From: Ilex aquifolium
Lineage: Eukaryota; Streptophyta; Magnoliopsida; Aquifoliales; Aquifoliaceae
Length of the DNA: 64,000 nt
Reading direction: 5' to 3'
NCBI GenBank assembly: GCA_951799425.1
Contig: OX637397.1
Span: 14,468,064 to 14,532,063, forward strand
Positions 24,201 to 34,834 of the stretch are shown here, piece by piece. Both the position numbers and the translations under genes were made by a program. The notes below the pieces were generated by a model. The model saw nothing but the letters and a program-made list of their open reading frames with translations. It was not told the origin of the DNA and did no database searches. The first letter of the stretch is position 1. Each line of letters opens with the position of its first letter.

Positions 24201-25389
24201 TTGCCTTCTTCAGTTGTTGAGCAGATTGTGCAGATTCCGATTCCGGATCAGGGGGTTGATCAGATGAGGTGGAGTTTGTCTTTGGATGGGGATTTTTCTT
24301 TGAGGACTGCTTGGGCAAATATTCGGGGTGTGGCTCCAGTTCGGGCTGGGTTTTTTTGTGTCTGGCAGAGGCATATTCCGACTTAAGTCTCATTCTTTAT
24401 GTGGCGGTTGTTTCATGGTTACCTGGCCACAGATGATGGCTTAGAGAGATGGGGTTTCCATGTAGTATCCCGGTGTGTGTGTGGTGGGGCTGTAGAGACT
24501 TTTAGGCATCTTTTTCTAAATTGTCCGCTTGCAGTTTAGGTGTGGGGTCACTTTTATCGGATGTTTGGGATCAGATGTTGGTCGTTTCAGTCTCCTTATG
24601 CTTTGATGATTCATTAGCGATGTTGTGCTCCTTCTGTAGGTCACATGCGGGTTCTGCTTCCGTGCTTCATTCTATGGAACTTATGGAAGACGCGTAATGG
24701 TTATATGTTTGATGGACGGGCCTTTCAGGTGCCCGTTGTGGTTCAGAGGGTTATAACCGATATGTAGTTGGTTGGACTTACTTTTGGGTTTGCTCCGAGT
24801 CAGTTGCGTTGGGATGAGTCGGTTGAGTTTGTGGGTTCTCTTTGGGTCTTGGTCCCTCGGCCTCCTCGTTTGGTTGTTTGGATTCGTCCTGTAGCGGGTT
24901 GCCTGAAGATCAGTGTTAACGGATGTTCTAAAGGCAATCTGGGGCTGTCTGCGGCAGGGAGTGTTATTCGGGACCACAAGGGTCGGGTTCTCAGGGTTTT
25001 CGGCTTATTTCTAGGGCATCAACCTATTCTATATGTAGAGCTATAGGTTGTTTGTGTTGGGTTGGAGTTGGCTGCAGATTTGGGAACTTCAGATTTGGTA
25101 GTGGAGTTAGATTCAGCTACAGTGGTTTCTTGGGTTTCTTCTCAGGATACTGGGTACTGGGTGCTGGGTTTATGCTTTCCTGCTTGCTCAGATTCGGCGT
25201 CTGTGTGCTTCTCTCTTGGCTCGCGTTTGCCATGTCCTGTGGGAGGCGAATCAGGCTGCAGATTTCATGGCTAATTGGGCTTGCTCTCAGCAGCTCAATC
25301 AGCAATTTTCTGATTCGTCATCCATTCCTTCTAGGATTGCTGGCATCCTCGCCTTGGACGCTCGACAGACTCCTCACATTCGTCGATGA
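21261..25389 (+). pseudogene. LINE ORF2: endonuclease, reverse transcriptase, zf-RVT, RNase H
   Basis: In order: the C-terminal two thirds of an APE-type endonuclease (GGDFNVV near 21700, DHLPI near 21945); RT with the SDSAPWPDGF, KLDMAKAYDRMSW, LQQGDPLSPCLFI and FADD (about 23328-23340) motifs; the post-RT region FDEMIQKVHERISGW; zf-RVT near 24260-24620 with the CVCGGAVETFRHLF..C ligands; RNase H at 24890-25350 (AAGSVIRDHKGRVL, ELDSATVVSW, EANQAADFMANW). Stops fall at 21657, 21834, 22287, 22812, 22929, 22938, 22959, 24384, 24537, 24765 and 25044. Frame changes occur near 21470, 23575, 24100-24270 and 25160. The endonuclease N-terminus with its first catalytic residues is missing. The first RNase H Asp is replaced by Asn (ISVNG). 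Confidence 0.92.
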
Positions 25390-25946
25390 GTTTTATTTTC
25401 ATTTTTAGTTATTTTGCTCGGTGGGGTTGTCCCCACTTTCTATTTATTTATTTTTCATGTTTTTTGTGGTGAGTCACCACCTTGCTTTTGCTTTGACTTT
25501 TCCTCCCATTTTGTACTTCTGGAGGCTTGGTTCTTTGTCCTCCTCCCTTGCACTTTTTTCATTTTAGATATATACAGGTAGGGGTCCTGCCAAATCCCCC
25601 ACCCACACTGGGTGGCTTTGAAGAAAAAAAAAAGTATATAGCAAGAGAGTTTTTTGTTAATTTTTTCATTAATCACCAAGTTGGTTAAAACCCGAGACCA
25701 TGATGACTAATGCTTCGTTTGGTACGATAAAAAAAATGAAAGAATGAAAAGTTGGAAGGATAAAAAGTTTGAGGGATAAATAAAACATCATATTTGGTAA
25801 AGAAGGAAAATATGAATGATGAAAAAATTGATGGATGAGCTTTTCTTTCAACTCACCAAAATCAATCTCTCCAAAATTAAATGAAAAGTTAATTATTTGT
25901 ATTGAAATGTATTTTATTTATCTATATATCCTTTGATATATGTATA

Positions 25947-26511
25947 CTAGGAATAACCCGTGCCTGAAGGCACGGTGCAATTAAAAAAAAACCAGGTATT
26001 GAACTATAGACGTGTACTAAGTTGAAAGCCTAAACTGCCCCTATAATCCGTGCCTGAAGATATTGTGCAATTAATAAAATTGAATATTAATTGTGGACAC
26101 AAAAAATAAATCAAAGAATGAACATAGTCACGCATTAAGATCAACCAAATCACCCAATGCCTAAATTGCATCCTTAACAAAATATTACCTATATAAAGAT
26201 TATCGCAAAGACAAATTTCAATGAAGAGATAAAGAGGACCCAATTTTAATAAAGTTCTATAAATTTAAACTGAAAACCCGTAAAATTAATATGATTGAAA
26301 CTATATACCTAATTATAACTCATAGTACCGCTCAAAAAAATTTGCTCAAAGTCGACTCAAAGAGATTTTCAAAAACTATACTTGCTAGATTTATGTGTAA
26401 TTCCTCAAATTTAGCTATATCCAAGTACTGGAAAAGAGGTGATAAGACACAAATGAGAGGAAAAATATGTAGGGAATAAAATTTTACTTGCTATGTGTTT
26501 TATTATATAGA
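25947..26511 (-). mobile_element. Possible short Helitron sharing the 3' end
   Basis: A second Helitron-type 5' end, complement TCTATATAATAAAACACA, lies at 26511-26494 with a host-like T at 26512. With the hairpin and CTAG at 25947 it would define a 565-bp element. A degenerate second hairpin-like copy (CCGTGCCTGAAG) at 26047 suggests a compound structure. About 40 bp near 26175 resembles 27650, so parts of the interior may be duplicated. Confidence 0.5.
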
Positions 26512-29500
26512 TGGAAGTATCACCAAAATCCTAACATTCAATTTCAAAACTATAGCATTCAATCAAAATAACCCAAACAACTCTTAACATTCATAAAAAT
26601 AACTCTAGCACGCCTTTCAATCAAACACTACAACTGTTATTTCATAAATGTATGAAAGTATCACATTTTTTATGCACCAATCATATTATTGAATCCCATA
26701 CGCATGAGCAAACCCATGCAGCATGTAGATCTCATTTGACAACTTAAACGCCTTAGACTATCATCACCATATACCATACCCATCATATGTAAGAAAAAAA
26801 TATTTAAGTGTCGGCCTAACCAAATCAAATTCCATAGAGCAATTCAAAATACAACAAAACTATGAAGAAATTACATTTAAGTGTCGGTCTAATGCAAGCA
26901 CCAATAGTCTATCACATCCCAAGTTCACCAAATCAAGAAATTAATTAAGCTATGAACGAATTTAGAAAGAGAACTCTTCCCATAAATCAGAAAAACATAA
27001 TACAAAGCAAAAAAAAAAAACTTGTGAATTCTGCATAGTAATACCAGTAGTACAAATCCAATTGATATCCAACCAATAATTCCAGAAGCCCGCAATTCAA
27101 TTGATATCCAATTCAGCTCCATATAAGAGTTGTCTACAACAAAAGCTCAAAAGTAAAGCAAATCTTAAAAAATTAAACTACATAAACTACGCTTGCTATG
27201 GTAGTTGAATTTGATATTTAATCAAAACAAACACAATTAAGCTTAATACTACCATACTCAATAACCATAAAAGGAAAACACATAATTTGCACTTACCTGA
27301 ATTTTGGAACTTCCAACAAAAGGCATCGTCCCCATGACTGCGCAATTCACCTCAAAGTCGCAGCACTACCAAATTCCGCTTCAAAGCCTTTGGTGCCATA
27401 TGGGACGTATTGTCCACTATATTAGAGAATCTCTCCCAAATTAGAAAACTCCGATTGGAGCACAAGACACCTGACATCCACAACACACTTAGCTAGCCAC
27501 ACATACATAAAACACCACAAAAAGTAGCAACAACCAAGATTAACACCATAACTAAGAGTTCCATTCTATTCTAAAATATTAACATCATAAAATAACTATA
27601 ATATATCACAGGGCCGATTTTCCAAACTAAACTACATAAATTTAAAAAAGTCCTATTTAACAAAGTATTACCTATTTAAAGATTCTCGTGAAAAAGTCAA
27701 CTCGAATATCTTGTTCTCAACTTCTGCATGGTATCGAAAAGAATAAATCAAAAGCCAGAAATATAATAATACTCTAATTCCTATTTATGTAAACAATCAC
27801 TAAATGAGAAAAGAATAAAAACCGTGCATTCACATTCCTAAGTATCTTGTTCTCAAGTTCTACATGGTATCGAAAAGAATAAATAAAAAGTCAAAAATCT
27901 AATAATGCTCTAAATACTAATTCACATAATAAAGGACCCAAATTAAATCGTAATGAGCTAAAAGAAAATCAAAAGAGATAACCACAACTTTTCTCCAATA
28001 CGATTCGACTACTAAAGCGTTGTTGGAATACGATCAAACATGCTCACTGCCAAAGCTAAGTTAACAAAGTTCCACGCTATGAATGATATAGTAAAGAATG
28101 AAAGACTATCTCATAATGCAAATGAAAACAGTAAAAAAAAAAAAAAAAACATAACGAACAAAGCATGTAAATGAATACAATACCTCCTATGTGTAGTTTC
28201 TGGTTTATTAAGAATATTAGTGAAATGATGTCAATATTTTGCGGCAGCAAAAAAAATAATTACAATGTTGTATGCTATGTAATTAAAACGATGTATGTTA
28301 TAGAGGAGGTTTAAACTTACACGACCAAAAATGGTGAGATCTTTCATTTTTCAGTAATGTGATTTTCCAATGGTAGTTAGTACACTATGGTGGCTACAAA
28401 TAAAAGAAACAGAGATCATAGATAAAAAAATTCAAGTAAAATAGATCATCAGTCAAAATAATAAATGGATAAAGAATACAATGAGCATCGAGTTTGACAA
28501 TATAAAAAGTTGGTAGCAAGCTGTTGGAACCTACATGAACACTTGAACAACACATACACAATGACCAAAAAAACAAAAGAACATCATATACACTAATAAC
28601 AACAACTTGCTGCTATAATGGCCTAACAGTCAACAAATTGGATATGTAGCATATGAACTATACCATTTTTTTTTTTGGTAAGTAATTAACTATATCATTG
28701 TTTAAGGAAATTCAAGTCAATTATTCTTGGCAGATAAATTGAACATTCTCAAGTACTTTGGTAATGCCAAAAACAAAGGGGACCATACTTTGACTCTATC
28801 TGAGATGAAGAGCTAGCAATGCGTCACTGATCGTATTGCAATGCGACATGCAATACAAATCGTAAACCAACTGGTTTTAACCCCTAGGCTGACAGTGCAC
28901 CATTCACAACAATGGAACCCACATTTGATCCACTCAAACCAGAAAGAAGTCAAAATTTCTCATTTTCATATATTTACAGATGTGCCATACTTCCAAAGAA
29001 TATCATACTGATTAGCATGCAATGAAAAAGGCCGAAGCAAGTCACTCCAAGACTTGAATGTTTAGGCTTGGGCTTGAACAGAAAAGCCAAAACCCAACCT
29101 CAATTTTGCTTGGAATTAGGCTAGAGAATTGACAACCCCGAAACATTCATAGAAGATATACTGATTCACTATTTCCATAGCACATATTTGTTTTGATAGC
29201 TGATTAAGGCTATAACTTAATCAAAGAAACATTAGAAAAAATCACATGGTTGCATCGCATTCTTTGGAAAGCCACTGAGATGCAACCATAAAGTATTATT
29301 AAAATTGCAGTAACAATAGTGGAAAGCAGACAAAAGACATCACCATCCTCTACAATATTAGCCATTCAACAATAAAGGTAACTTTGCTTCTCATTCTTTC
29401 AGCTTTGTTTTAAATCCACCTCACTGAAATATAAAAAAAAAAAAAGGAGGAAAAAAAAAAGAAATATATGCACATATCCAAGGCAATGGGACTGCAAGAT

Positions 29501-29924
29501 CCAATCAACGCATTGAACTTTGAATCACGAAAGACCCAATAATTAAATCATAAAGTAAAAATTTCCAAAAAACCCAAACTCAAAAAGATGATGCAATCTA
29601 AATCAATAGAACAGTGGCCACAAAAAAACAAAAAACAAAATATGAGACCTGAGCTGAAGATTCAGGACTGTCCAATGCAAAAGATCCAAGCTTTCAGCTA
29701 CCCACCAAAGATAAACAGCAAAATACCATTTAGAAAGAATTGCAAGAATGCCTTTGACTGATAGAAACATTAAATATTTAGAAAGAAACAAAACCCAAAT
29801 CAACATACCTTTGACTGGAAAACATAAATGTGAAAGCAAAAGATGGGTTGAAGTTTTTAGATTTCAGATTTTAGAACAGAACATAAACGAATCATTTAAA
29901 AAAAAGTGGACCTAGGCTTACCAC
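26512..29924. other. Helitron interior, no gene seen
   Basis: AT-rich sequence without open frames of interest. Donor-like motifs on the minus strand (CAG|GTAAGTG near 27293, CGT|GTAAGTTT near 28312, AAAG|GTATGTTG near 29806) could mark further remnants of the carried transcript. No helicase or replication-initiator motif was found in any frame. Confidence 0.5.
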
Positions 29925-30330
29925 CACCACCCAATTGAAGGACCAAGTGCAATGCCTCACCGGAAACCTCACTGGAGGTGCGAAACTGAAAAAAAAAGAA
30001 GGAAAATAAACAGCCGGACAGTTCAGAAACAGCCGGACAGTTCAGTACAGTTCCAAATATTAGAAATAAACTTACCTTGCACCGAGGACTGAGAAGAGAA
30101 GAGAAAAGTGTCGACGGAGAGCCGCTGGAGGAACTCTGGAACAGCCGGACAGCCGCTGGAGGAACTCTGTGCAAGATAACTAAAACCTCAGCCGCTGGAG
30201 GAACTCAGTGCGTGAAATTCAGTCGTCGGCTGACTCGCTGTTCTGCGTGTTCTGTGTTGAGTGTGAGCCTCTTTGCGTTGAGGCTTCCAAATCAAACCAC
30301 CATCGCCCAAATCAAACCACCATGAGCAAA
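29925..30330 (-). other. Exon-like segments inside the Helitron (possible captured gene fragment)
   Basis: On the minus strand a GC-richer block ends in CGGTGCAAG|GTAAGTTT (donor near 30073). A pyrimidine tract and CAG acceptor near 29989, a ~65-bp block and a second donor-like GGTGGTG|GTAAGC near 29925 follow. The first block has four copies of a GAGTTCCTCCAGCGGCTG-like stretch. The open frame (MHRVPPAAVRLFQSSSSG) is short and matches nothing I recognise. It looks more like the 5' UTR and first intron of a host gene carried as cargo than like a coding exon. Confidence 0.35.
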
Positions 30331-31099
30331 AGAGGGATTTGTTTGCGCAGAAGAGGGAGGGTGTTTGCGCAGAGGGTGGCTGTGTCTGTTTCGGCATGGA
30401 TTTGGGGAAGGGACTCGCCGCCTGACTCGCCGTTGCTTGTCCGGGAATTTGGGGAAGTGACCGCCTGAGAGAGAAGAGAGAGCCGTCTGCGCAGAGGTTG
30501 CTCTGATTTTTGCAGGGAGGGTTGCTCTGATTTTTGCAGAGAGCCGTTGGGTTGGGCTGGGTTAGGTTGGATGAGTTGGGTTGGGTTAATTTGGGGGGAA
30601 AAAATATAATGGGGATAAAATTCAACTTCCTTCCTGTTTTATTATATAGATATTATGTATTCATTAATTTTATATATAAATACAATGATAAAATATGTAT
30701 TTATATATTTTTTTTAAAAATTAAAAATTAAAAATTAAAAATAATATTTTTTCCATCTTACTAAGCGCACAAAAAAAAAAAAAATTAATCATTTTTATTT
30801 TTCATCCATCCTAACAAATACAAAGAAAATAAAGTGTATCATTCCTATTTTCTTTCATTAAAAAATAGAAAATGTATCAATCTTATTTTTCATATCTACT
30901 ACTTTCCATTTTTTCTACCAAATAGAGCATAAGTCTTGGTTTGTTTCTCTTTCTTTTTCTTTTCTCCAATTATGTCATTGACTGTCTATGGCAATACCTC
31001 GGAGGTGTTGTGTCACACGTGGAACAAATATTTTCTTATAACAAATTATTACATTTTTAATTCTGGTATTAACAAACCTATTTTGCAACAAATTATGTC

Positions 31100-31292
31100 C
31101 TGTTACGAACTTTTTTAACTATATAGTTTTCTTTTGATGAGGGATGATGGGAGGTCTTCTACTACTTTTTTAGAATATCTGCCATCCCTACTGGCCATCT
31201 TTCCTTTTGATTTATTGTGCATATTGTACATGGAGTATACTTTGGCATATGTCCTTTTGGAGTAATAGAATAATCTTATTTACCCAAAAAAA
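31100..31292 (+). repeat. Possible LINE 3' UTR remnant
   Basis: The block TTGTACATGGAGTATACTTT through AATAGAATAATCTTATTTACC, followed by seven A residues, resembles the 3' ends of plant LINEs. No ORF2 sequence precedes it and no TSD was found. 31293-32108 is AT-rich with nothing recognised. Confidence 0.35.
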
Positions 31293-32108
31293 TTTATATG
31301 TACAACACGAGCAAAGGAAAAATCAACTGGTACATAACTTAGATTTGACGCCAAAATAAAACTTCCAACTCAAACTCAATCGAGAACGAGTGGAGAGGTA
31401 TATATAACTCATTTAGAAGGTATCTTTTAGCGTTATGGGAATAACTCTAACACCCCTTGTTTTGTAGAAAATCTCAACGCAGAATATGGAGAGAATTAGA
31501 TGTACCTATGTATTTAAGTGAAAGATGAACATTTTATCGAAGTTCTAAACTGTACTAGAATAACTATTATTTGGAAAATTTTGTAAGTTGTTTGCAAGAT
31601 AGGAATAATCTGCATGATGAAACTTTTGTGTTATTTATGAGTAAGGTTATTTGAACTTAATTTTTTAAACCTAATTTACTTACCCAATTTATTATAGTCG
31701 TTGGGTCAGCAACAAATCCCATTGTTAGATAGGGTACATTAATAATTCAATTAGTACAATGAATTAGGTCAATGGATTAAGCCAAATAATCGGGTCTAAA
31801 CAACATTAATTATAATCTATTATGATTAGAAATCCGAATTCTAATACAACACCAACCATATAATAGCAGTGAAAATTTTCCTATTTTTCTTCAGCATATG
31901 GAGCTAGCATTGATGACTCTTCTTATCAAGCTAATTGGATGATCTTGATGGTCATCCGCAGTACATGGTCGGGGTTGTAATTGTTAGTTTCTGTTGTCAT
32001 TTGGCTCAAAGTCACAATATCTGTCATGGACTCGAATGTACTAAAATGCATTGGTCGCGACAACTCTGCACTGTAATTGGGCAATTAGCATCAAATGCTA
32101 CATAGATG

Positions 32109-32718
32109 AAGAAGTTTATATCACAAGAGATACTTTGAAATACGCTTAGGAAACGTTAAATTCATTAGAAAATATGTTGTATCAGTGTTCTTAATTCTAG
32201 CTCCCATTAGTACTGCAAAAAACGAAAAAGAACGAAAGATTGGTTCTTCTTGACATCCACTCAAAAAGGGATAGATACTTTGAAATGCGTACAAGACTGT
32301 CATGTTAATCCTACCTGTAACTATGATCTTATCAACTATCATGTCCTCAGAGTATGGCCCAAGTTCACCATATTGACAGTTGCATTTCTCCATGGAATTG
32401 TGCTAAAGTTTTAGGCGCTCAGGATTAAATCATTTCCTCTGTTGAGGAAATCCAGGCCCTCCCTTTGAACCTGCAGTGCCTTAGGGTATTTAAGAAAGCC
32501 AATATAGCCTTCCAAATCATGAACACAATAAGGGTTTTGCATGTTGAAGAAATAAAAGGCCAGTTCAACTCCTAAATGAGCATAACAAGAACAACTCCAA
32601 GGACACTCAAAACTCCCTCAAAAACCCTTCAACTCCAACGACATTCAAGAAAACCCCAGGAAGATTTGTTATTGGATCATTAACATTCACTATTCTCAGA
32701 ACTTTTACACCCAATTCC
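32109..32718 (-). pseudogene. Class-3 lipase (phospholipase A1-like) C-terminal fragment, copy 1
   Basis: On the minus strand the sequence parallels copy 2 block by block (the NVNDPIT.LPG region near 32680, the cysteine-rich block near 32580, the NMVNLGHT tail near 32360), but stops and indels interrupt it throughout. Open stretches on this strand here are out-of-frame. It would derive from the C-terminal exon of a plant DAD1/PLA1-type lipase. Whether it is a relic of a host gene or transposon cargo cannot be told. Confidence 0.5.
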
Positions 32719-32724
32719 TCACAT

Positions 32725-33392
32725 GTTTAACATCACAAGACATACTTTGAACTCTATATAGTGAGCGCTAAATTCATTGGAAGATATGTTGTATCATTAT
32801 AACTAATTCTAGCTCCCATTAGTGGAAAAAAAAAAAGATTGGTTCTTCATATATGCATCATAAAACTGCAGAAGTAACCTCATGGTGTCTTTTTTCTGAG
32901 GTGATAGATTCATAAATGGACTTCAATGGTAATGGATGAAGTATGACTATGAACCCATCCATTCAAAATGATATACAAAGCTGTAGTGCCATGTTAATAG
33001 TGCCTATGACTATGCTGTTATCAATTATATCATGTCCTCTGAGTATGATACAAGTTCACCATATTGATGGCAGCATTCCTCCATGGAATACTGTTGAAGT
33101 TTTTGGCGTTCAAGATTAAATCTTTCGCTCTATTGAGGAAATCTAAGCCCTCCCTCTGAACCTACAGTGCCTTAGGGCATCTAAGAAAGCTGATATAGGC
33201 TTCCAAATCATGAACAAGAGAAGGGTTTTGCATCTTGAAGAAATCGAAGGCTAATTCAACTCCCACATGAGCATAACAAGAACAGCTCCAAGGAAACTCG
33301 AAACTCCCTCCAAGACCCTTAAAACTTTCATTCAAAAAAAACCCAGGTAGCTTTGTTATTGGGTCATTAACATTCATAATTCTTAACATGTT
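32725..33392 (-). pseudogene. Class-3 lipase (phospholipase A1-like) C-terminal fragment, copy 2
   Basis: 33389-33162 reads MLRIMNVNDPITKLPGFFLN, then PWSCSCYAHVGVELAFDFF and VHDLEAYISFLRCPKAL before a TGA. After the stop the same frame continues with VQREGLDFLNRAKDLILNA and NSIPWRNAAINMVNL to about 33060. The N(D/K)(D/P)xVTKLPG, YAHVGVEL and HDLEAY blocks are those of plant class-3 lipases of the PLA1 group, where the His of HDLE completes the Ser-Asp-His triad. The nucleophile (GXSXG) exon is absent. The left part (32725-33020) is non-coding and parallels copy 1. Confidence 0.55.
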
Positions 33393-33399
33393 GAAAACT

Positions 33400-34089
33400 A
33401 GCGGGAAAATAGAGCAGGTAGACTTAAAAAATTGACTATAACGTAGTTGTTATATTTATCATTAATTTAACTGTGAGTCATAATATTTATTAAAATTTTT
33501 ACAATAATTTTTTCAATTAATTTGATGATTTAATCTATTATAATTATTTCATTATTAAATAATTTTAAATAATTAATTAATTAAATTAACAAATTAAGTC
33601 AGAAGTAGCATTGTTGCCATAAAAAGGTAACTTAGAGCTGTCACCAATTAAACGTATCAACTAAGAATTATTACTGATTAAAATAATGTAATTTAAAATA
33701 TAGTAACAGAAGAAAAAAAAAAGTAAGATTTTTATTTTAGAGCAAACAAAGACAAATTAAACAGGAAAGGCTACGGTATTATCCTGAATATTATAATTTT
33801 AAGACCTGTTATAATTTTTTGAATTGTAAATTATAACTTGTAAAAACATGATCGATCCTAAAACATCATAATTGATCATTGATATTACTATTTTTAAAGA
33901 TTGAGTTATAATTTTGAAGGTCAAGTTACAGCTCGTAAAGGAAAAGTCATAACTATTCAAGAGAATCTTATGATCGATAATGATATTTATGATCAGTTAT
34001 GAACTTCTTTTAACCAGTTGTAACTTTACATTTGATGTGTAACATTACCATTAAAAATAGAAACTTTTGATACAATATCAAATTTTTTT
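33400..34089. other. AT-rich intergenic sequence
   Basis: No gene seen. 33780-34085 contains TTATAACT, GATCGAT and GATACAATATCAAA blocks like those at 11.1-11.3 kb and 41.5-41.7 kb, so it probably holds a diverged member of the same AT-rich repeat family. Confidence 0.5.
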
Positions 34090-34552
34090 GGATAAATTAC
34101 ATTGGCACCCTTGTTGTTTCTGACACTTTTCACTACACCTACTATTGTTTTTGAAACCTCAAATTTTTTTTTGATATTAAAAAAAGGTGTGGGGGTAAGG
34201 AAGAACGCCCAGAGACCACTTCAATAAACTTTCACTGGTGGGATCATGAAACCTCTGACCATGTCTGTTACACATCTCGGGAACGAATCTAGTTAGACTA
34301 ACATAGAGGTCAACCAGTAAACCCTAATGTTAATTCTAAAACTCGAACCTCCAACCTCAATATGAGAAATTTGACCGATACTCCACTGGACCACACCATT
34401 TAATGATTTTTGAAACCTAATTGACATCTCTTGATGTATGACAAATTGTAGCAGATATCCTCCTCAAGCAACAGACCTTAAGGTCTGTGATGATGTAAGC
34501 AATAGTTTGACCTAAAGTTTCTATTTTTTGAATAATGTGTAAGTTGTGTCTA

Positions 34553-34616
34553 GTGTGTTATATAAATATCTCACTGGGCACTTCCTCTTTTTAAGAGGTT
34601 GTGTCTAGTGTGTGTT
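34553..34616 (+). repeat. 64-bp direct repeat, copy 1
   Basis: GTGTGTTATATAAATATCTC and the following 44 bases, including the short hairpin CCTCTTTTTAAGAGG, recur exactly at 34771-34834. A 154-bp GC-richer stretch separates the copies. It lies in the left arm of the older TIR element. Confidence 0.85.
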
Positions 34617-34743
34617 CAAAAAAACTGAAAAAGCCCTTCGGGGCGCATGTATGCGGGCGTTTCGGTGTTGGGCTGGAATCCCACACTTTGGGTCAAAGGC
34701 CCTGCGGTTATGGTAATCCACCGAGGTGTCGGGGGACTAGGCA

Positions 34744-34786
34744 ATCCCACATCGTGATTGCTTTGGGTGTGTGTGTTATATAAATA
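34744..34786 (+). promoter_or_regulatory. snRNA-type promoter pair: USE plus TATA box
   Basis: ATCCCACATCG at 34744-34754 matches the plant snRNA upstream sequence element (RTCCCACATCG). A TATATAAATA box begins at about 34777, leaving a 22-bp gap. In plants the shorter USE-TATA spacing is the Pol III (U6/U3) arrangement. The predicted start near 34805-34815 does not lead into U6, U3 or any RNA that I recognise, and a T5 run occurs within about 15 bases. It could be a promoter relic carried by a repeat. Confidence 0.4.
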
Positions 34787-34834
34787 TCTCACTGGGCACT
34801 TCCTCTTTTTAAGAGGTTGTGTCTAGTGTGTGTT
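34771..34834 (+). repeat. 64-bp direct repeat, copy 2
   Basis: Exact second copy of 34553-34616. Three bases after it the 9-bp TSD of the intact MULE begins, so the MULE inserted right beside this repeat. Confidence 0.85.

Larger units (their letters stand above)
19821..25630 (+). mobile_element. End-to-end L1-type LINE, decayed
   Basis: A 16-bp perfect TSD (AAAGTATATAGCAAGA) lies at 19805-19820 and 25631-25646, the second copy directly after a short A-tail (25621-25633). Between them, in plant L1 order: a short leader, ORF1 (gag-like with CCHC knuckle), ORF2 (endonuclease, RT, zf-RVT, RNase H) and a ~240-bp 3' UTR. GC content is higher than in the surroundings. The element is complete at both ends but carries about 15 in-frame stops and several frameshifts, and the N-terminal part of the endonuclease is missing. 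Confidence 0.92.
25947..30650 (-). mobile_element. Helitron, non-autonomous, 4.7 kb
   Basis: On the minus strand the 5' end is A|TCTATATAATAAAACAGG (TC at 30650-30649). The 3' end is a hairpin, CGTGCC-TTCA-GGCACG (25959-25974), about nine bases before the terminal CTAG (25950-25947), followed by host T. This is the canonical Helitron layout with insertion between A and T and no TSD. The insertion point falls inside a Tourist-like MITE whose unbroken paralogue at 46.6-46.7 kb shows the empty site. No Rep/helicase coding is seen, so movement would need an autonomous helper. The interior is AT-rich with a GC-richer 5' part (29.9-30.6 kb). Confidence 0.85.
25711..30929. mobile_element. Tourist-like MITE (copy 1), split by a Helitron
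   Basis: TGCTTCGTTTGGTACGAT at the left and a right end whose complement is TGCTCTATTTGGTAGAAA form the TIR. TAA flanks both sides (25708-25710 and 30930-30932). Removing the Helitron (25947-30650) leaves 515 bp, which aligns along its whole length with the reverse complement of copy 2 at 45797-46912 (517 bp after removing its own insertion). The TAA TSD and GTTTGG-type TIR point to PIF/Harbinger. Confidence 0.85.

Noticed and set aside
30188..30625. 145-codon minus-strand frame at the Helitron 5' end as a gene
   Set aside because: Composition follows from simple TTGGGTT-type repeats near 30550-30590 (QPNSSNLTQPNP), and no domain is recognisable. Kept only as possible captured UTR.
34640..34650. 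CCCTTCGGGG as the 5' end of a U6 snRNA gene
   Set aside because: Only ten bases match, the rest of U6 is absent, and no USE/TATA lies upstream at the right distance.
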